Origin: Ilex aquifolium
Lineage: Eukaryota > Streptophyta > Magnoliopsida > Aquifoliales > Aquifoliaceae
DNA: 64,000 nucleotides
Assembly: GCA_951799425.1 (NCBI GenBank)
Contig: OX637399.1
Span: forward strand, 33,639,701-33,703,700
Direction of reading: 5' to 3'
The notes under the pieces were generated by a model. That model was not told the DNA's origin and searched no databases. It was given only the letters and a program-made list of their open reading frames with translations. This document shows positions 11,020-23,900 of the stretch, piece after piece; the first letter of the stretch is position 1; the number at the start of each line of letters is the position of its first letter. The translations under genes were made by a program, and so were the position numbers.

Positions 11020-14000
11020 TTGACAGGGAAGTGAAAACTGATGCAAGGTAACCAAGAAAAAAAAGAGAAACAGACAAACTTTGTTGTGAAAAAGCCCAAG
11101 CGAAACCCTAAGCAGAATTTTCACATAGAAGCTTCAAATGAATGTTGTTTTCTCTTGGAAAATTTTCTTCATTAGAATTCTCACACATTTTTATTCTTAT
11201 GTAACATTTGTTCCCCAGTTGTAAGATTTTAGGAAGTTGAATAGTAATTGGTGCAACCGAGTTTTGGTGGGTGGTACTTAGAATAATATATTTGTCACGT
11301 CATAGAAAATCAGGTATTTAGAATAATAGTGACACCAAAGAACAGATGCATTCTTTTTCTCTAAAAACTTTTGTATAGGATGGTATTTTAGTTAGAGGTA
11401 AGATGAAAAGTGAAATCAAAACTAGGACGCGTTATTGTGTCTGTGCATTAATGTTTCAATGTTTAACAATGATTTTAATTTTCCTATATTTTCAAATGTC
11501 CTGAAAAATTGGAATTGTGTCAAAGTTCTTTAAAATATTAGTGGGTCATATTGATTGTCGGAAATGTGTTATACATCGTCTTCGTGCATGGGTAAATGTT
11601 TACAAAATTTTTACGAATTATATAGTGCTTTCAGGTACAGACAATTACTAGTACTAATATATAGAGTCACTTGTGTGACGCATCTATGTCTGGGGATAAT
11701 TGGGTAGAATTTAGGGTTGTCAGGTGTCAATTGGGGAACAATCGATTTGAGTGTTTGAGGTGCAATATAGATAGGAGACAATATTCTTCGTCGTGCCACC
11801 TATAAGGCTATATTCTCGTTGAGTCGGGCACTTGAGAAGGCTATCCTGTTGGGTTGGAAAACCAACATCGGACCGGGATATATATACATACATATATATA
11901 TATGTGTGTGTTAGTCTTCACAAAGAATTTCTCATGCAATCGATAGACTTAATTCCTTTAACAGAGAGATCTCAGACGACTATTTGATGTTGGGTTCAAT
12001 TGTTTTGTCCCATAACTTCCTTAGATGATCACAATTGATGGAAATATAACAAGTAAGTGATAGTAAAACGATTAACAAAATGGAAGAACACTTCTACTAA
12101 TCTGAAAAGTTTTGGGTTACAACAAATTGATCTTAATTCTAATTCTAGCTTAAAAGTTAAAACTACTCTTAAAATGTCCAAGTCGTGATTTTTTTATGAG
12201 TTTGATCGTGTCATCTCCTTGTAGTTAATGACCCCTTTTATAGGCATCTTCTCATTGACATTTAATTTGACTTCCTTCAAGCGGTTTCTTCTCTATCATT
12301 TTCTTTATCTCAACTGCTACTTTTGAATTCTTGGAGCCTATATGGTGCTGATAACTACTGTCCTTTTAAGTTCTAAGATAATTGTTATTGAATCTGAACA
12401 GGCCATATCAATTGGCTATATCTTTATTTAAATTAAACGAATGTCACGTGACAAATTCTCCTGACGGCTGTTAACTGATTGGTCGTAGGTTTGAATTCTA
12501 CTTGGAGATATTTGATTAATTCTACATTTAAGAATTCAGAATAAAAATGCTCGCTTTGACTGTTAAGAGTAGGTAATCCATTCTCTGTCTTTATTTCTAT
12601 TGTATTTTATCTCATAGTATCACATTCTGTTCTGCGAGATTTGAAAATCACCGTCAATACATCGGCATAAGTCTGGGATAATCTTTTTTTCTATAGGCTG
12701 GGGGCTATTTAGTTCTGACGTTGGAAATTTATAGACTTGATCAGTGGCGGAGCATAAGCATGGTCTAAAGTCTGATTTTTTTAGAATCCCTATAGGTATT
12801 TTGGTACGGTTAGCTAGAATTGTGTTAGTATAGAAACTTGGCCCCCTAATTGAAATATTCTATTCATTGACAAGGATTATTTGTAGAATCCATGTGTTGG
12901 TTTCTCATTTCTGCGATATATTTAAGAATATAATATATTATTTATTTTTCTTAGATTTGTATCACTAATATCGTGTGTATGTATGTATGTATACATATAT
13001 ATATGTAAAATTCAATAACTTTTATTTTTTGTGAAAAAATGCGATATCTAATTTTTTTTGTGTGAAGTTTATCGAAATGGTTGTCTACCAAGTTATTTTT
13101 TATTTCTTTGATTGTAAACATGTGATATAGTAAGGTGTTTTTTTTCATATTTGAGTCAAATATTAGTTCACAATTGATTAATATTTTTTATGCTCGTAGT
13201 TAGTGATCACCTTTTAATGGGCATTTCTTTGATTGTTTGTAATAATTATATTATCTTGTTTGATATAAATTTGAATTTTTATTGGTCGAAGTTTTTATGC
13301 ATTAGATTTGGCCCTCCAAAGATAAAATTCTGGCCCCAGCCTGAACTTGATGCAGAACTAACCTACTGACTATCCTTATATTTGAAACCCTAACCATACC
13401 ATTGTTGCCTAACCCTTTAAAAACTCCATATTTGCACAAAGTGCCCAATATTTTTCATGCCATACATCATTTAAATAAATTAATCTTGTGGATAAGGTTG
13501 TTTTACATGATAATCAGTCTACTTTACTTCTAAATCATAATTGGCTAATACTTAGCTTGCACATGAAAAACTCTAATTAACTCTTAGGAGTGGTCGAGTG
13601 ATCAAGTTTGTCCTTCTTGTATGCAAGAGATTTTAGGTTCGATACTTTTTACACTCTCTAAAAGTTAACCACCTTTGTTCCTCAAGAATATGTTCTTAAA
13701 TTAACTCGAGTTACGCTAGCTGATCTCATAACTTAAGGAAGTAGTCGGCGCAAGTCTGGAGCAAACAAAAAAAAAGAAGGAAAAAATCAGGATGACATAA
13801 GCTTTTGAATTCAGTGGTGAGACCTCAGAATCTCAAGGCTATGAAAATGACTATTACCTGCTTGTGTCTTTGTCACATTGGCTTTGTGAGTTTATAAGAC
13901 ACTAGTAATTGCTACAATTATGCCAACTAGCAAAATCCTCCAACTCATTGTTGATTTTAATCAGAAGTCCAAACTTGTACGAAATTGTTCCAACAGACTT

Positions 14001-15220
14001 TTTTTTTTAGTTCAATAGATAAGGATGTCCAGATTAATTTATGCACACTTCAACTAGTTCCCTTCTTGATCTGGTCAAAGACAAGTCATCCCCACCAGGA
14101 CTAGGGAATTCATGATGGATAAATCCCCCATGGCCTGACCTGACCCCAAAAAGTTGTCAAAATTCAAACTCAAGAAGTCTAAATTTAAAGCTCGTCCTTG
14201 TTACCACTTGAGCTAATAATACCATATTTGTTTCGTGTTTATCTTATTTTTTTGAGCTCTCGAGTCCTTTTACCCTATTGGTAGTTGACAAAGTGCGTAT
14301 CTCAATTTGGATTCACCATTCGATCTTTCCTTTCAGTGACTTTGAAACGCTTGTCTAATGTAATTATTCACGTTAATTTAGTAAGCAAAATTTGATAAGA
14401 GATTTGGTAAAGAATAACTTTATTTTAACAATTGGGTCTTTAGTCTAATGGTATTTTCATCCTATCTTTTTTGTCCAGTAAAAAAGAGAAGTTTTTTTTT
14501 TTTTTTGGGGGGGAGGGGGTGGAGGCATATGAACTTTCTAATTATTCTCATAACCTTTGCTTTGTTCCAAATGCTTTTTTTTTTAATACCTTTTTATTCT
14601 CTCCTCTTTCTTAAGAAAGGAATCCAAATCAAAAAAGCAATATGCAAAGTCATAAATTGGAGGCCCTCTTTACATATCATTTTTCACTTTTGATAGGGCT
14701 CTTGTTTGCTGTCAAACCTAAAAGAGGTTTGAGAAAGCTTGCTGGCATTCAGCTGCTAGATGCTTCTTTATCTTTTCCATGAGGTTATTATTCAATTCTA
14801 AACTGGTCCAGAGGCTACATTTTTAACCCGATTAGGCCCCATCCATATTCCAGCGGGTTCGGGTCTTACCCAAAACAGATACGGAATCCCCTAGCTTAAC
14901 CCAAATCTATTTAACATAAGCACAAACATGCAAACTGAAAATAGTTCATAGTTATTCATAAACTGATTTTTAAAGGTTAACCAACCTAAAAGGTTTCGAG
15001 AATATTATAACCCGACTTGACCCGTAAATGTGGTGCCCTACCCCTTCTAAATTCTTTTGGCTAAGAGCAAATGTTTTATGTATATATAGAGACCATTGTG
15101 CCTACATACAACATAGAACCCACCACTTTGCCTACGTACAACATAGAACCCACCACTTTGCAGTGCTTTTGCATATTTTTTTGTAGAGAGTAATCACTCA
15201 CAGCTTGTCCCTCTCCCAAA
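11020..15220. other. AT-rich spacer with transposon relics
   Basis: No exon with recognisable product. A segment at about 12743-13367 begins CAGTGGCGGAGCATAAGC and ends with a diverged reverse relative (GGCCCCAGCC), which looks like an old inverted-repeat element. A SINE-like unit lies at 13582-13778. A relic with GGGTTCGGGTC at 14810-15030 resembles an old hAT MITE. A 31-bp direct repeat containing CATAGAACCCACCACTTTG occurs twice at 15100-15162. Confidence 0.5.
13582..13778 (+). mobile_element. Possible tRNA-derived SINE
   Basis: A box A-like stretch (GTGGTCGAGTGATCAAG) is followed about 40 bp later by a box B-like GGTTCGATAC, and the unit ends in an A-rich tail at 13768-13778. No clear target duplication was found. 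A related, more decayed unit may lie at 51497-51690. Confidence 0.35.
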
Positions 15221-15257
15221 ATGAAGAAGCCAGAGACACAACACAACCAACCTCCTC

Positions 15258-15335
<78 letters not shown>

Positions 15336-15824
15336 TTATTAGAGACATATTAACTCAGTTTTCTAAAAATTTATGTCCACAGGATACCCAACAGAGAATC
15401 CTCCAACTGAGAAGAAGAAGAAGAAGTGCTGGCCGCAAACGAAGAAGAAAGGAGAAAGGGGCTTCATTGAGGGATGGCAAGTCTTCTTGCACCTACCTAC
15501 ATCATCAAAAAACTTCTAATGTGAAAAAAACATATGGAAATAACTTCTGAGAAAAGTGGTTTCTCTCTAGACTTGTAAACTGAACTGTGATTAAAAGCCC
15601 CAGTTCAAGTTTAAGATCTCAAGTACACAATCACCAGCAAATTTTTCCAATGATATGTAAAGGCTATCAGAAATAATGGATGTTCTAGTTTTCGAAAATA
15701 CTGTTAACCTCTTAATCTCAATTTTTTTTTCTCTATCCTTCCTGAATACTAATTGGTTCTATATTGTTGTTGATGCAGCCTCTTTGCTTTGTGTTGCTGC
15801 TGGCTCTGTGAGACTTGCTTCTAA
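15221..15824 (+). CDS. CYSTM (cysteine-rich transmembrane module) protein, 59 aa
   Basis: Three exons: 15221-15260, 15383-15476 and 15779-15824. The joined frame has 60 codons including TAA. The protein starts MKKPETQHNQPPPGYPTE, has a Lys-rich middle, then GERGFIEG, and ends LFALCCCWLCETCF. This is the CYSTM layout: a Pro/Gly/Tyr N-terminus and a C-terminal Cys-rich membrane segment. CYSTM proteins are small membrane-associated proteins linked to stress tolerance in plants; that role is family knowledge. Intron 1 (15261-15382) starts at the CT microsatellite itself. Intron 2 (15477-15778) has a GC donor (TG then GCAAGT) and a normal AG. Length, splice phases and the conserved tail all agree, so the gene looks intact. 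Confidence 0.9.
15259..15332. repeat. (CT)n-(CA)n compound microsatellite in CYSTM intron 1
   Basis: About 20 CT units run straight into about 15 CA units. The array begins at the 5' splice site of the CYSTM gene's first intron and fills about 60% of that intron. Confidence 0.95.
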
Positions 15825-16720
15825 TAGTTTTGCATGGCTCTAAATCTGCATCAGTTAGCTTCTATTTCCTTTTTGTGTAATCCTATGTTCTGGGACTATG
15901 ACTGTTGGTTGTAGAGTTGATTTCATATGAGTGATCTACCTTAATCTAATAAAGATGTTTTTGGCTTTTGGGCTAAAAGAATGAAAGAATCCTTTGTCCT
16001 TCCTCCTTTTTTTCCTTTTTTGAGGTGAGGAGAGCTAACTATTTGTGTCTCTTAAAGTATCTAGACTAAACTAAATAGATGATCCCTTAATTATATCAAT
16101 TAAGTCCCTAAATTAATTTTTATGTCCATTTAGCCTCTCAACTAAGCAATCTGACTCAGTTTCCAACCCCCACCCTGGGGGCGACATAAAACAGCACGAC
16201 TTCCAAATAATTTCCTGTTTTGACAATTGAAATGCCATAAAAGATAGCCCAATTACAAGAAAGAAATTCTACTAAATTTCTAGCTGAGTCTCGGTTGAAA
16301 TGCAGGCTCCAAGCTGCAGTCGAAGAAGCATGACAATGGTACAGTCGCACAGCTAATAGACACACATCTTACCATGTAGATGGATAAACAAACCTGTTTG
16401 ATTAAATTCACATCATCTGCTGTTTTGAGACCTATGAAGCAATCCTAATCAACTGTTATTTAGTAAATATAAAATCCAAGATTATTCGACCATCCTAATG
16501 CGTGAGGGTACAATATAAAGCTCCCTTTAATGGCCAAATCGGCTTTATAAGAGATGTATACTAGGCTGAGAAATTCTCTAATCCTTATGCTTGTTAGTGC
16601 TCTTTTGCAATCATTATTCATGAATCCACAGATTGGACAAATTATTCTCTACCAGGAACAAAATTGACAATGACTGATAGAACAAGCACACGTCTAATTG
16701 AGAGACAGGATTCAATTGTA
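15825..16720. other. Spacer between CYSTM and the nested elements
   Basis: This holds the probable 3' untranslated region of the CYSTM gene (T-rich, with AATAAAGATG at about 15948) and then non-coding sequence. No gene or bounded repeat was recognised. Confidence 0.5.
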
Positions 16721-16984
16721 TATTATAATCAAAGATCAAAATTTTGTTTGGGTGCATTATTTCGATCACCTAAGAAACGGAAACGTTTTGACGTGTTTTG
16801 GAAACGTTTCGACCCGTTTCGAAAACATAATGAAAAAAATAAACAAAAATTAAGAATTATTTTTAAAAAATATTGGTCGAAATATATCAAAATATCTTGA
16901 AATACCTTGAAATATTCTGAAATAATTGTTCAAATGCATTGAAATATAACAAAACATTTTGAAATATTATGGAACACCTCAAAA

Positions 16985-17087
16985 CATAATTGTCAAATCG
17001 TATATCGGAAGGCGTATCGTTTTTTAAAAATAGTTTTCGTATCGTGTATCGTAAGATACGCGTAATTTTAATTTTTAAATAATTATT

Positions 17088-17161
<74 letters not shown>

Positions 17162-17585
17162 AAAAAAGTCATAGACTCATAATAACATAGCATTTCATTA
17201 ATATTTCACAAACTATTCAAGTTCCCAAAATAGTTCAATAATATCAAAATATAAAGACCTCTAATTCAAACTTCTAATATCAACTGCTTGAACAACTTTC
17301 ATATTAATCAGGAATTTTGAATTGAACAACATTAACAACAGATTTTAATTTTTTTTTTTAAACCATAACCACTAACATGATTTACTAGTTAGTGATTTAA
17401 AAATAAGTTCTAGGGTAAAACGATTTCATTTCAACCCATAAAAAAAAAACAGAATCGTCACGTATCGTACGTATCGGGCGTATCGTATCGTGTATCGTAC
17501 GATACGATACAAAAACGATACAGAGACACGATACGTATTGTTTTTCAGGTGTATCGTAACGTATCGTACGATACTAACAACTATG
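16985..17585. mobile_element. hAT-like MITE nested in the outer element
   Basis: CCTCAAAA (16977-16984) and CCTCAAAG (17586-17593) form a 7-of-8 target duplication. The ends are CATAATTGT and, reversed, CATAGTTGT, followed on both sides by ATCGTA-rich subterminal repeats (GTATCG, CGATAC). Inside lies a TA microsatellite. An 8-bp duplication fits hAT. It carries no coding sequence. Confidence 0.72.
17091..17153. repeat. (TA)n microsatellite
   Basis: About 31 uninterrupted TA units inside the nested hAT-like MITE. Confidence 0.95.
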
Positions 17586-17927
17586 CCTCAAAGTATTAAA
17601 ATTTCGATTTCATCACTAATTTGTTTCGGTTTCCTTAAAAACGGAAACGTTTCGGATGTTTTGACCGTTTCAAAACGATATTTTGATCATTGATTATAAT
17701 GCAAAAACTTGATTACTACTCAAACATAAAAAATCGAATGTGGAAGCTTAATAATACACCTCCTATTAGAAAATCCTAAAATTCCTTTTGATGTGATGTA
17801 CAGTCACATTTGCAATGGCCAAGTATGTGTCTACAAAGCAGATTTGACAGGACAAGATCCTTATTCATTTTAAACCAACTCAATAAAAAATACGTAAATA
17901 AAAAACTAACCAAGGAGTGACTGCCCA

Positions 17928-20900
17928 TCAAATTGTATCAGATAATGGGAACAGCTTCTCCAGCATGTTATTAGAAAGGATCTGATTGGGATCCAATTCC
18001 TTTCGTGCTTTATTGTATGCATCCACTGGAAATCGCTTCCTTAGCCTGGCTTGCAAAGCTGAAAGTTCTTCCTTGTCCTTTGGAACCTGCAAATAATATA
18101 TGAACCAATAAATCATATGCATTAAACTTCACTATAGCTAGTTGCTATCTAAATCCTGAAAGCAAATTAGAGCGGTTTCTACTGACAATCAACTTGCTGA
18201 TCTACCTTTAAAGCCAGATAAAAACCAAAAATAAAATTAAAAAGGGCAGCTTAATGCACTGGGACGTCTAGGGAGGGTCAGACCAGTGCTCCATGAAGCA
18301 AAGATTAAATATCAGTTTGATGAGTTTCTTAACAGAGACAAATGTCCAAGCTGTTCTATAAATATACAGGAAATTGTGCATTGAAATATGGTGAGAATTT
18401 AGATTTTAAAGTTTAGAAACAGTTTAATCACACAATATGAATCTCGGGGCTTGTTCATTGGGTCAGACTATGAATCGCAGGGTTTCTTTACTACCTTTCA
18501 AAATGAATATTTGAAGCTAAAAATAATGAAAATATTACAATAGAAAGGTCACTCCTTCACAGAAAACATAGCATTTCCTGAAGTCATATTTTCTTTCAAG
18601 CAATTCCCACCCCCCCCCCCCCCCAAAAAAAAAAGAAGAAGCATCCAACTGGGATTTTTTCCGTGAATTTTTGCAATTACGTATATTCAGAAACTTCTAG
18701 ACATGTTTATTCATCATTTTGCATTCTTTATCAGTTTCTTTTACATGCTTCTTTAACTGAAAACTTGATAAACAGATACTGAAGGACCAGCATATCCGGA
18801 ATTTGATCCATACCTCAATCTTAGCCCAATGTTCATAAGCAGAATACTGATCCCATAACTGTGTTTGAGTCACATGCCTGTAATGGAAAAATTCTTCTGT
18901 TATTTGTCTTCGCTGACGAGCATCCATCGTAGGAAGATACATGATTATACCAACCTGGTAGAGGGTATTGAAAGCAGGTAAGAACAAAAAATTAACGCAA
19001 GAATATTAACAAGAAACAAGTATTTGGTGGAAACATTAACATAAGAACATTAACAGAAGAAAAGTATTTGATGGAAGATGCATTCGCTGAAACCGTGATG
19101 TGTTACCAAATAAGGCAGCAGGGCACACCCATCTTGCAAAATATTGAGCTGAACAATTGGTAAAATAATTTTGTAGGATGTAGCAACGCAAAAATAAAAA
19201 ACAACAAAAAACATATTTTTGAATAAATACCCCAGAAACACGTTTAAAAAGAAGGAATAATTGTTTTAGGCTTTTGGCTCACCACTTGTTACCTAAATTT
19301 CTCGTTAGTCCTCAGTACACATAGAATTGCATGGGTTTGGGGTTCAGGTGGGGAGCGTGGCAGCTATTGCATATTTTCTACAACTCAAATGACTTACTCC
19401 ACTTTTGTTTTCATAATTTTTTTTTTTTTTGTGTGTGTGTGTGTGTCTTTGGGCAGGAGCCCCTGCCCATCCTTGGTCAAGTCAAATCACCAGCCCAAAG
19501 CTTTGACATTTTAGGCATTGTCCAAAGGCTAAGGGATTAACAGTGGAGATAATTACATGGGTCAAGGTAAAAACAGACTCTAATATTTACGAAATGGTGG
19601 ATATATTGAACACTTTGCAATCAACAATCTAAAATGCAAAACTGATGGCTCCATCTAAAGGAACCAATTGCAAAGAACCAGCAGTCATGGAAATTACCCA
19701 TGAGAATATATCGTCCTCCCTTGAGCTTGAAGCCGGGCTCATTGAACTCCTGCTGCGTGCTGTCCATCTCTGTTCTATAGGTGCAGGAGCAGGTATCCCT
19801 TCCTTCTCTATGACCTGCGTCAACTCTTCAATATATTCTAGGTCCTTCATGCTTGGCTTCGATAGCGTTCCAGCAGGAAAACAGATTTCTGAGACCCATT
19901 GCTGGCCCCCACAATCAAAGCCCAGAATTTCATCACTCCAGCCTACTCGATATCCCTCTGACTTCCTCCAGAACTCAGCCTCAGCTTGATTTACCTTTAT
20001 GACATGGTCTTTATTAAGAGGATCGAGGGCAAGTAGTTTATCTCTCAGCTCTGTAAATGAAAACTCATTTATGTCTGGTTCATTGTCATTTGGAGATTTC
20101 ACTGCAATCACTTGCCCTCTGCAAATAAATGATTGAAGCACTTCATCAACACAAATAAACAGTTATAACCAATTACAAAGAACGTTGCCAATACATCAGA
20201 ACCAATTATGAGAACCAAAAGGAACAAAAATAATGGTTGAAGTTAAAGATCAGATGGGATGGAGGAGGAGAGAGAATACAAATTTCTTACGCCATGAGTT
20301 TTACCTTTCAAATAAAAATCTAATGAACTGTGGCCCATGTATAATCAAAAACAAGAGCAACAAAAGGAGAAAAATAAAAACTCAAGGGGCAAATCAAATG
20401 GATACTTCCGTAAGCAACCAAAAACTAATAAAAAAGTGCAGTGGAGGGGATAAAATAGGAAGTTGATATTTGATTCTGCAGGCCCTTACAGGAATACCAA
20501 AAAAAAAAAGTGGCAGGCTCTTAGACAGGCACAGGAGACACAGAATGATCACTTTCCTCGCCTTTTGCCCCAATTCCCAACAAGACCCCCATATTAACCC
20601 CTAAATTATATAGCATAGACAATAACAGAGAGCAGATTTACCTGTATTTCTTTAGCGACTCCACGTAGAGTTCACGGACATGCTGCATAGCTTCATCTTC
20701 ACTATATTTTGGTGTGAATTTGGGTGCACCCTTCCATTTTGAAACAGGATTACATCTCACAAGCACAACAGTGTCAGTATATGGGATATATAGGTACTTC
20801 ACGTGCTTGTTCTCAGATAGAAATTTCCTGAGAAAAGAAAACCAGGAAATCTGAGTCTCAAGAGATAAACTACATCCGCTACCATGAATTGTAAAATACA

Positions 20901-23900
20901 AACTATTCTATAACATGTTTGTGCGCACATGCAGCACATACACATGGATACATGAACTGATGAACACATGCAGATGGAGTAAGACAGATCTCAAAGACAA
21001 AATCCTCAGCAGCATCCACATAAAGAACCGAAATTTTAAGGGTGAAACCACTTTTTAAAATTTAAGAAAGTAGGTAATTTGTGGCATCCAACTATAAAAG
21101 AAACATATGTGATTAAGGATAATGAAGTACAGATACAAACCCGAAATGACACGAAGTATGACACAGATATACAGCTAGGACACACTACAAAAAAATTGTA
21201 TTTTATATAGTGTTTTGAAAAGCGTGCCTAAGCGCTCGCCTAGGCGAGGCGAAGGTGTCTCGCCTAGAGGACCCTAGGCGAAGCAAACATGAGCGAAGCG
21301 AGAAAAGCGATCGCCTGGCGCTTAAGCGCAAGGCGAAGAAGCGAATGTTTCTGTTAGGCGAGGCGAGATTATTTTATTTTTAATTTGGACCGTTGGATTG
21401 GGCAATTGGAAAAAAAATTATAAGATGGTGATACACCGAATTATTCCCTTATCACATAAATACAACCCCAAACCCTAAAATTAATCTGCTTAGCTGTTCG
21501 ATCGCTGGACTCCTTCGCCTTAGTGAGTCGATCAACTCGATCCTATCGCTGGACTCGATCGCTGGACTCGATCGACAGAGACGATCGACAGACACCTTCG
21601 CCTCAGTGAGTCGCTGCTCCTACACGATCGACAGAGTCGTTGCTCCTTCCTCGCTGCACAGGTGAGTCTCCTTTTTTTCTTCTCTCTTCTATTTCTCTTT
21701 TTTGGTTCTTGATCTTCTTCCTCGCTGCACAGATTCTGGTTCTAGTTTTTTTTTTTTTTTTCTGATTGTGCTTCTGATTCTGTTAACCACATGTGTATCT
21801 GATTGTGCTGATTGTGCTGCGGTTATGCTGATTGTGCTACTGTCTGATTTTGCTCTGTCTGATTCTGCTCCCTTTTTTTTTTTTTTTTTTTGTTTCTAAT
21901 TGTGCTGCTATTGTTCTGTTTTGCTGTCCTGAAATGTGATTCAGTACATGCCAACGAATGTACATAAAAATAGAATTAACAAAATTGATTGATATAATTT
22001 AACAAAAACACGTGGTTGATGTACTTGCATTTAAATATTTAGTATATATAAAATTAGAATTTAGATGTTTAGAAGTAATTAAAGTAAAATATTTATTTAT
22101 TTTTTTAACTGTTCGCTTCGCTTCAGTAAAGCGTGTCGCTTCGCTTCTCGCCTAGGCGTTAGGAGCCTCGGACGCTTCGGTTCGCTTTACGCCTTTAATA
22201 ACACTGTTATATACCAAAATGTATGGCATCTATGTGATACAATAAATTCATAATGTTCTGTTAAGCAAATATCAAGTCTAATACTCTACTATTAATTTTT
22301 GGACTTACGGATCACAGTGGTCAAGAATTATCCATTTTCATAGAAGAAGGGATCACAGTGGTGTGACTCAGATGTGAATCATCCAATTTATGCCGACTTG
22401 AACCAAGTCATGACCAAGGTGAGACTCGTTATATTCTCGTACCATGTATCATCAATAGTAGCCAAGTAGAATCGGACTCAGCCAATTCTTCGAACCTTGA
22501 CACCCCTTCCCCCCAATACACACACACACCCCAACAAAAAAAAGGGTTGTCAGAAGCCTCCCCTCCACCCCCACCCTCAGACCCAAAAATTACAAAAGCT
22601 CTAACCATTTGGCTCTATCACATTTAAGAGTAAAGAGAAGATGAAAGGATAAGACAAGAGGACTGCTAGAGAGATAAGATGAGAGGTTAAGAGAAAAGAT
22701 GAAGTGCAAAGTTGCAGAGGGTGGGATAAGTTCATTAAATATAACAGTTATGTCGAAGGGTAGTGTAAGTGTGTAATATAATATTACAATTTAAAAAAAT
22801 TCAAAAACACATGAATTTGCAGATGGGAGTTTGGAGGTCATCAAGACCCACCTAAATTGCTATAGTCTATAAGATCTGCTACATGCTCAAGTTGGAATTT
22901 TCTGAGGAAAATATTTAACCAAGAAACGGAAAAGATGTTTACCTGTGATTTTTTTTGATGTCTTTCATATTTGAAACAACTGTGTGTTCTACAAGTTCCT
23001 GCCTCTCAACACACTGGAGAGTGACTTCTGCAACCACTCCAAGGCCCCCAAGACCACAGCGAGCTAGATAAAACAGCTCTGGGTCTTTCTCTTGTGAAAC
23101 CTCTATTGTACCCTTGGCAGGAGTAACCAATTTCATGCTGATAACCTGCTCATCAATGGGAGGCAACCTTGCACCAGTACCATGTGCACCAACCTAAAGG
23201 TGTAATAAAAAATAAAAAAAGGAACCAAGATTTGACACTATAAAAGACATTATTCAAAACTAGAGCACTGCATATGGCCCCAAACAAGCATGCCTGCATT
23301 TCAGGGGAACATCACCAAGGGGAAGTAAGAATGGCAAGCATCCCTTATGAATAGTTATGATCTAACATTCAAATCCATGTCTGCATTTCAGGGGAACATC
23401 ACCAAGTGGAAGTAAGAATGGCAAGCATCCCTTATGAATAGCTATGATCTAACATTCAAATCCAAATCAACACTCAAAAATTGACTTGAACAGTTTCATT
23501 ATGGAAAATAATAATTCACCAAGTGACATTTCACAAGAATGAAACCAACCTTAAAATTTGCGATCCTAAAAAAGGAGCCAATATCTAATATTTTAAGATT
23601 CCAAACATAACACAAATAGGCATTTTAAAGAAAACATCTCCAAGGTAAGCAGGAATGACAAACAACTTCCATTGTGACAAAATATCAAAGTCAAACCAAG
23701 GAACTCAAACAAAAAGTAGAACAGCGTCATGATTAAAGAAAATCGTATACCAAATGACTTTTCACATGAATTGAACCATGCTATCAATCCCCCCCCCCCC
23801 CCCCCCTCCCCCCCCCCAAAAAAAAAAAACACACACACACACACACAAAAAAAGAAGGAAAAAGGAATATCCATTCTACAAGCTAAGCTTGGAAATGTGG

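Larger units (their letters stand above)
16722..17701. mobile_element. Inverted-repeat element, interrupted by a nested hAT-like insertion
   Basis: The left end ATTATAATCAAAGATCAAAA matches the reverse complement of the right end (ATTATAATCAATGATCAAAA), giving TIRs of about 28 bp. Just inside, both ends carry GAAACGTTTC/AAACGGAAACG-type repeats. A second element (16985-17585) sits inside it. No clear target duplication was found for the outer element, and it has no transposase frame. Confidence 0.65.
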
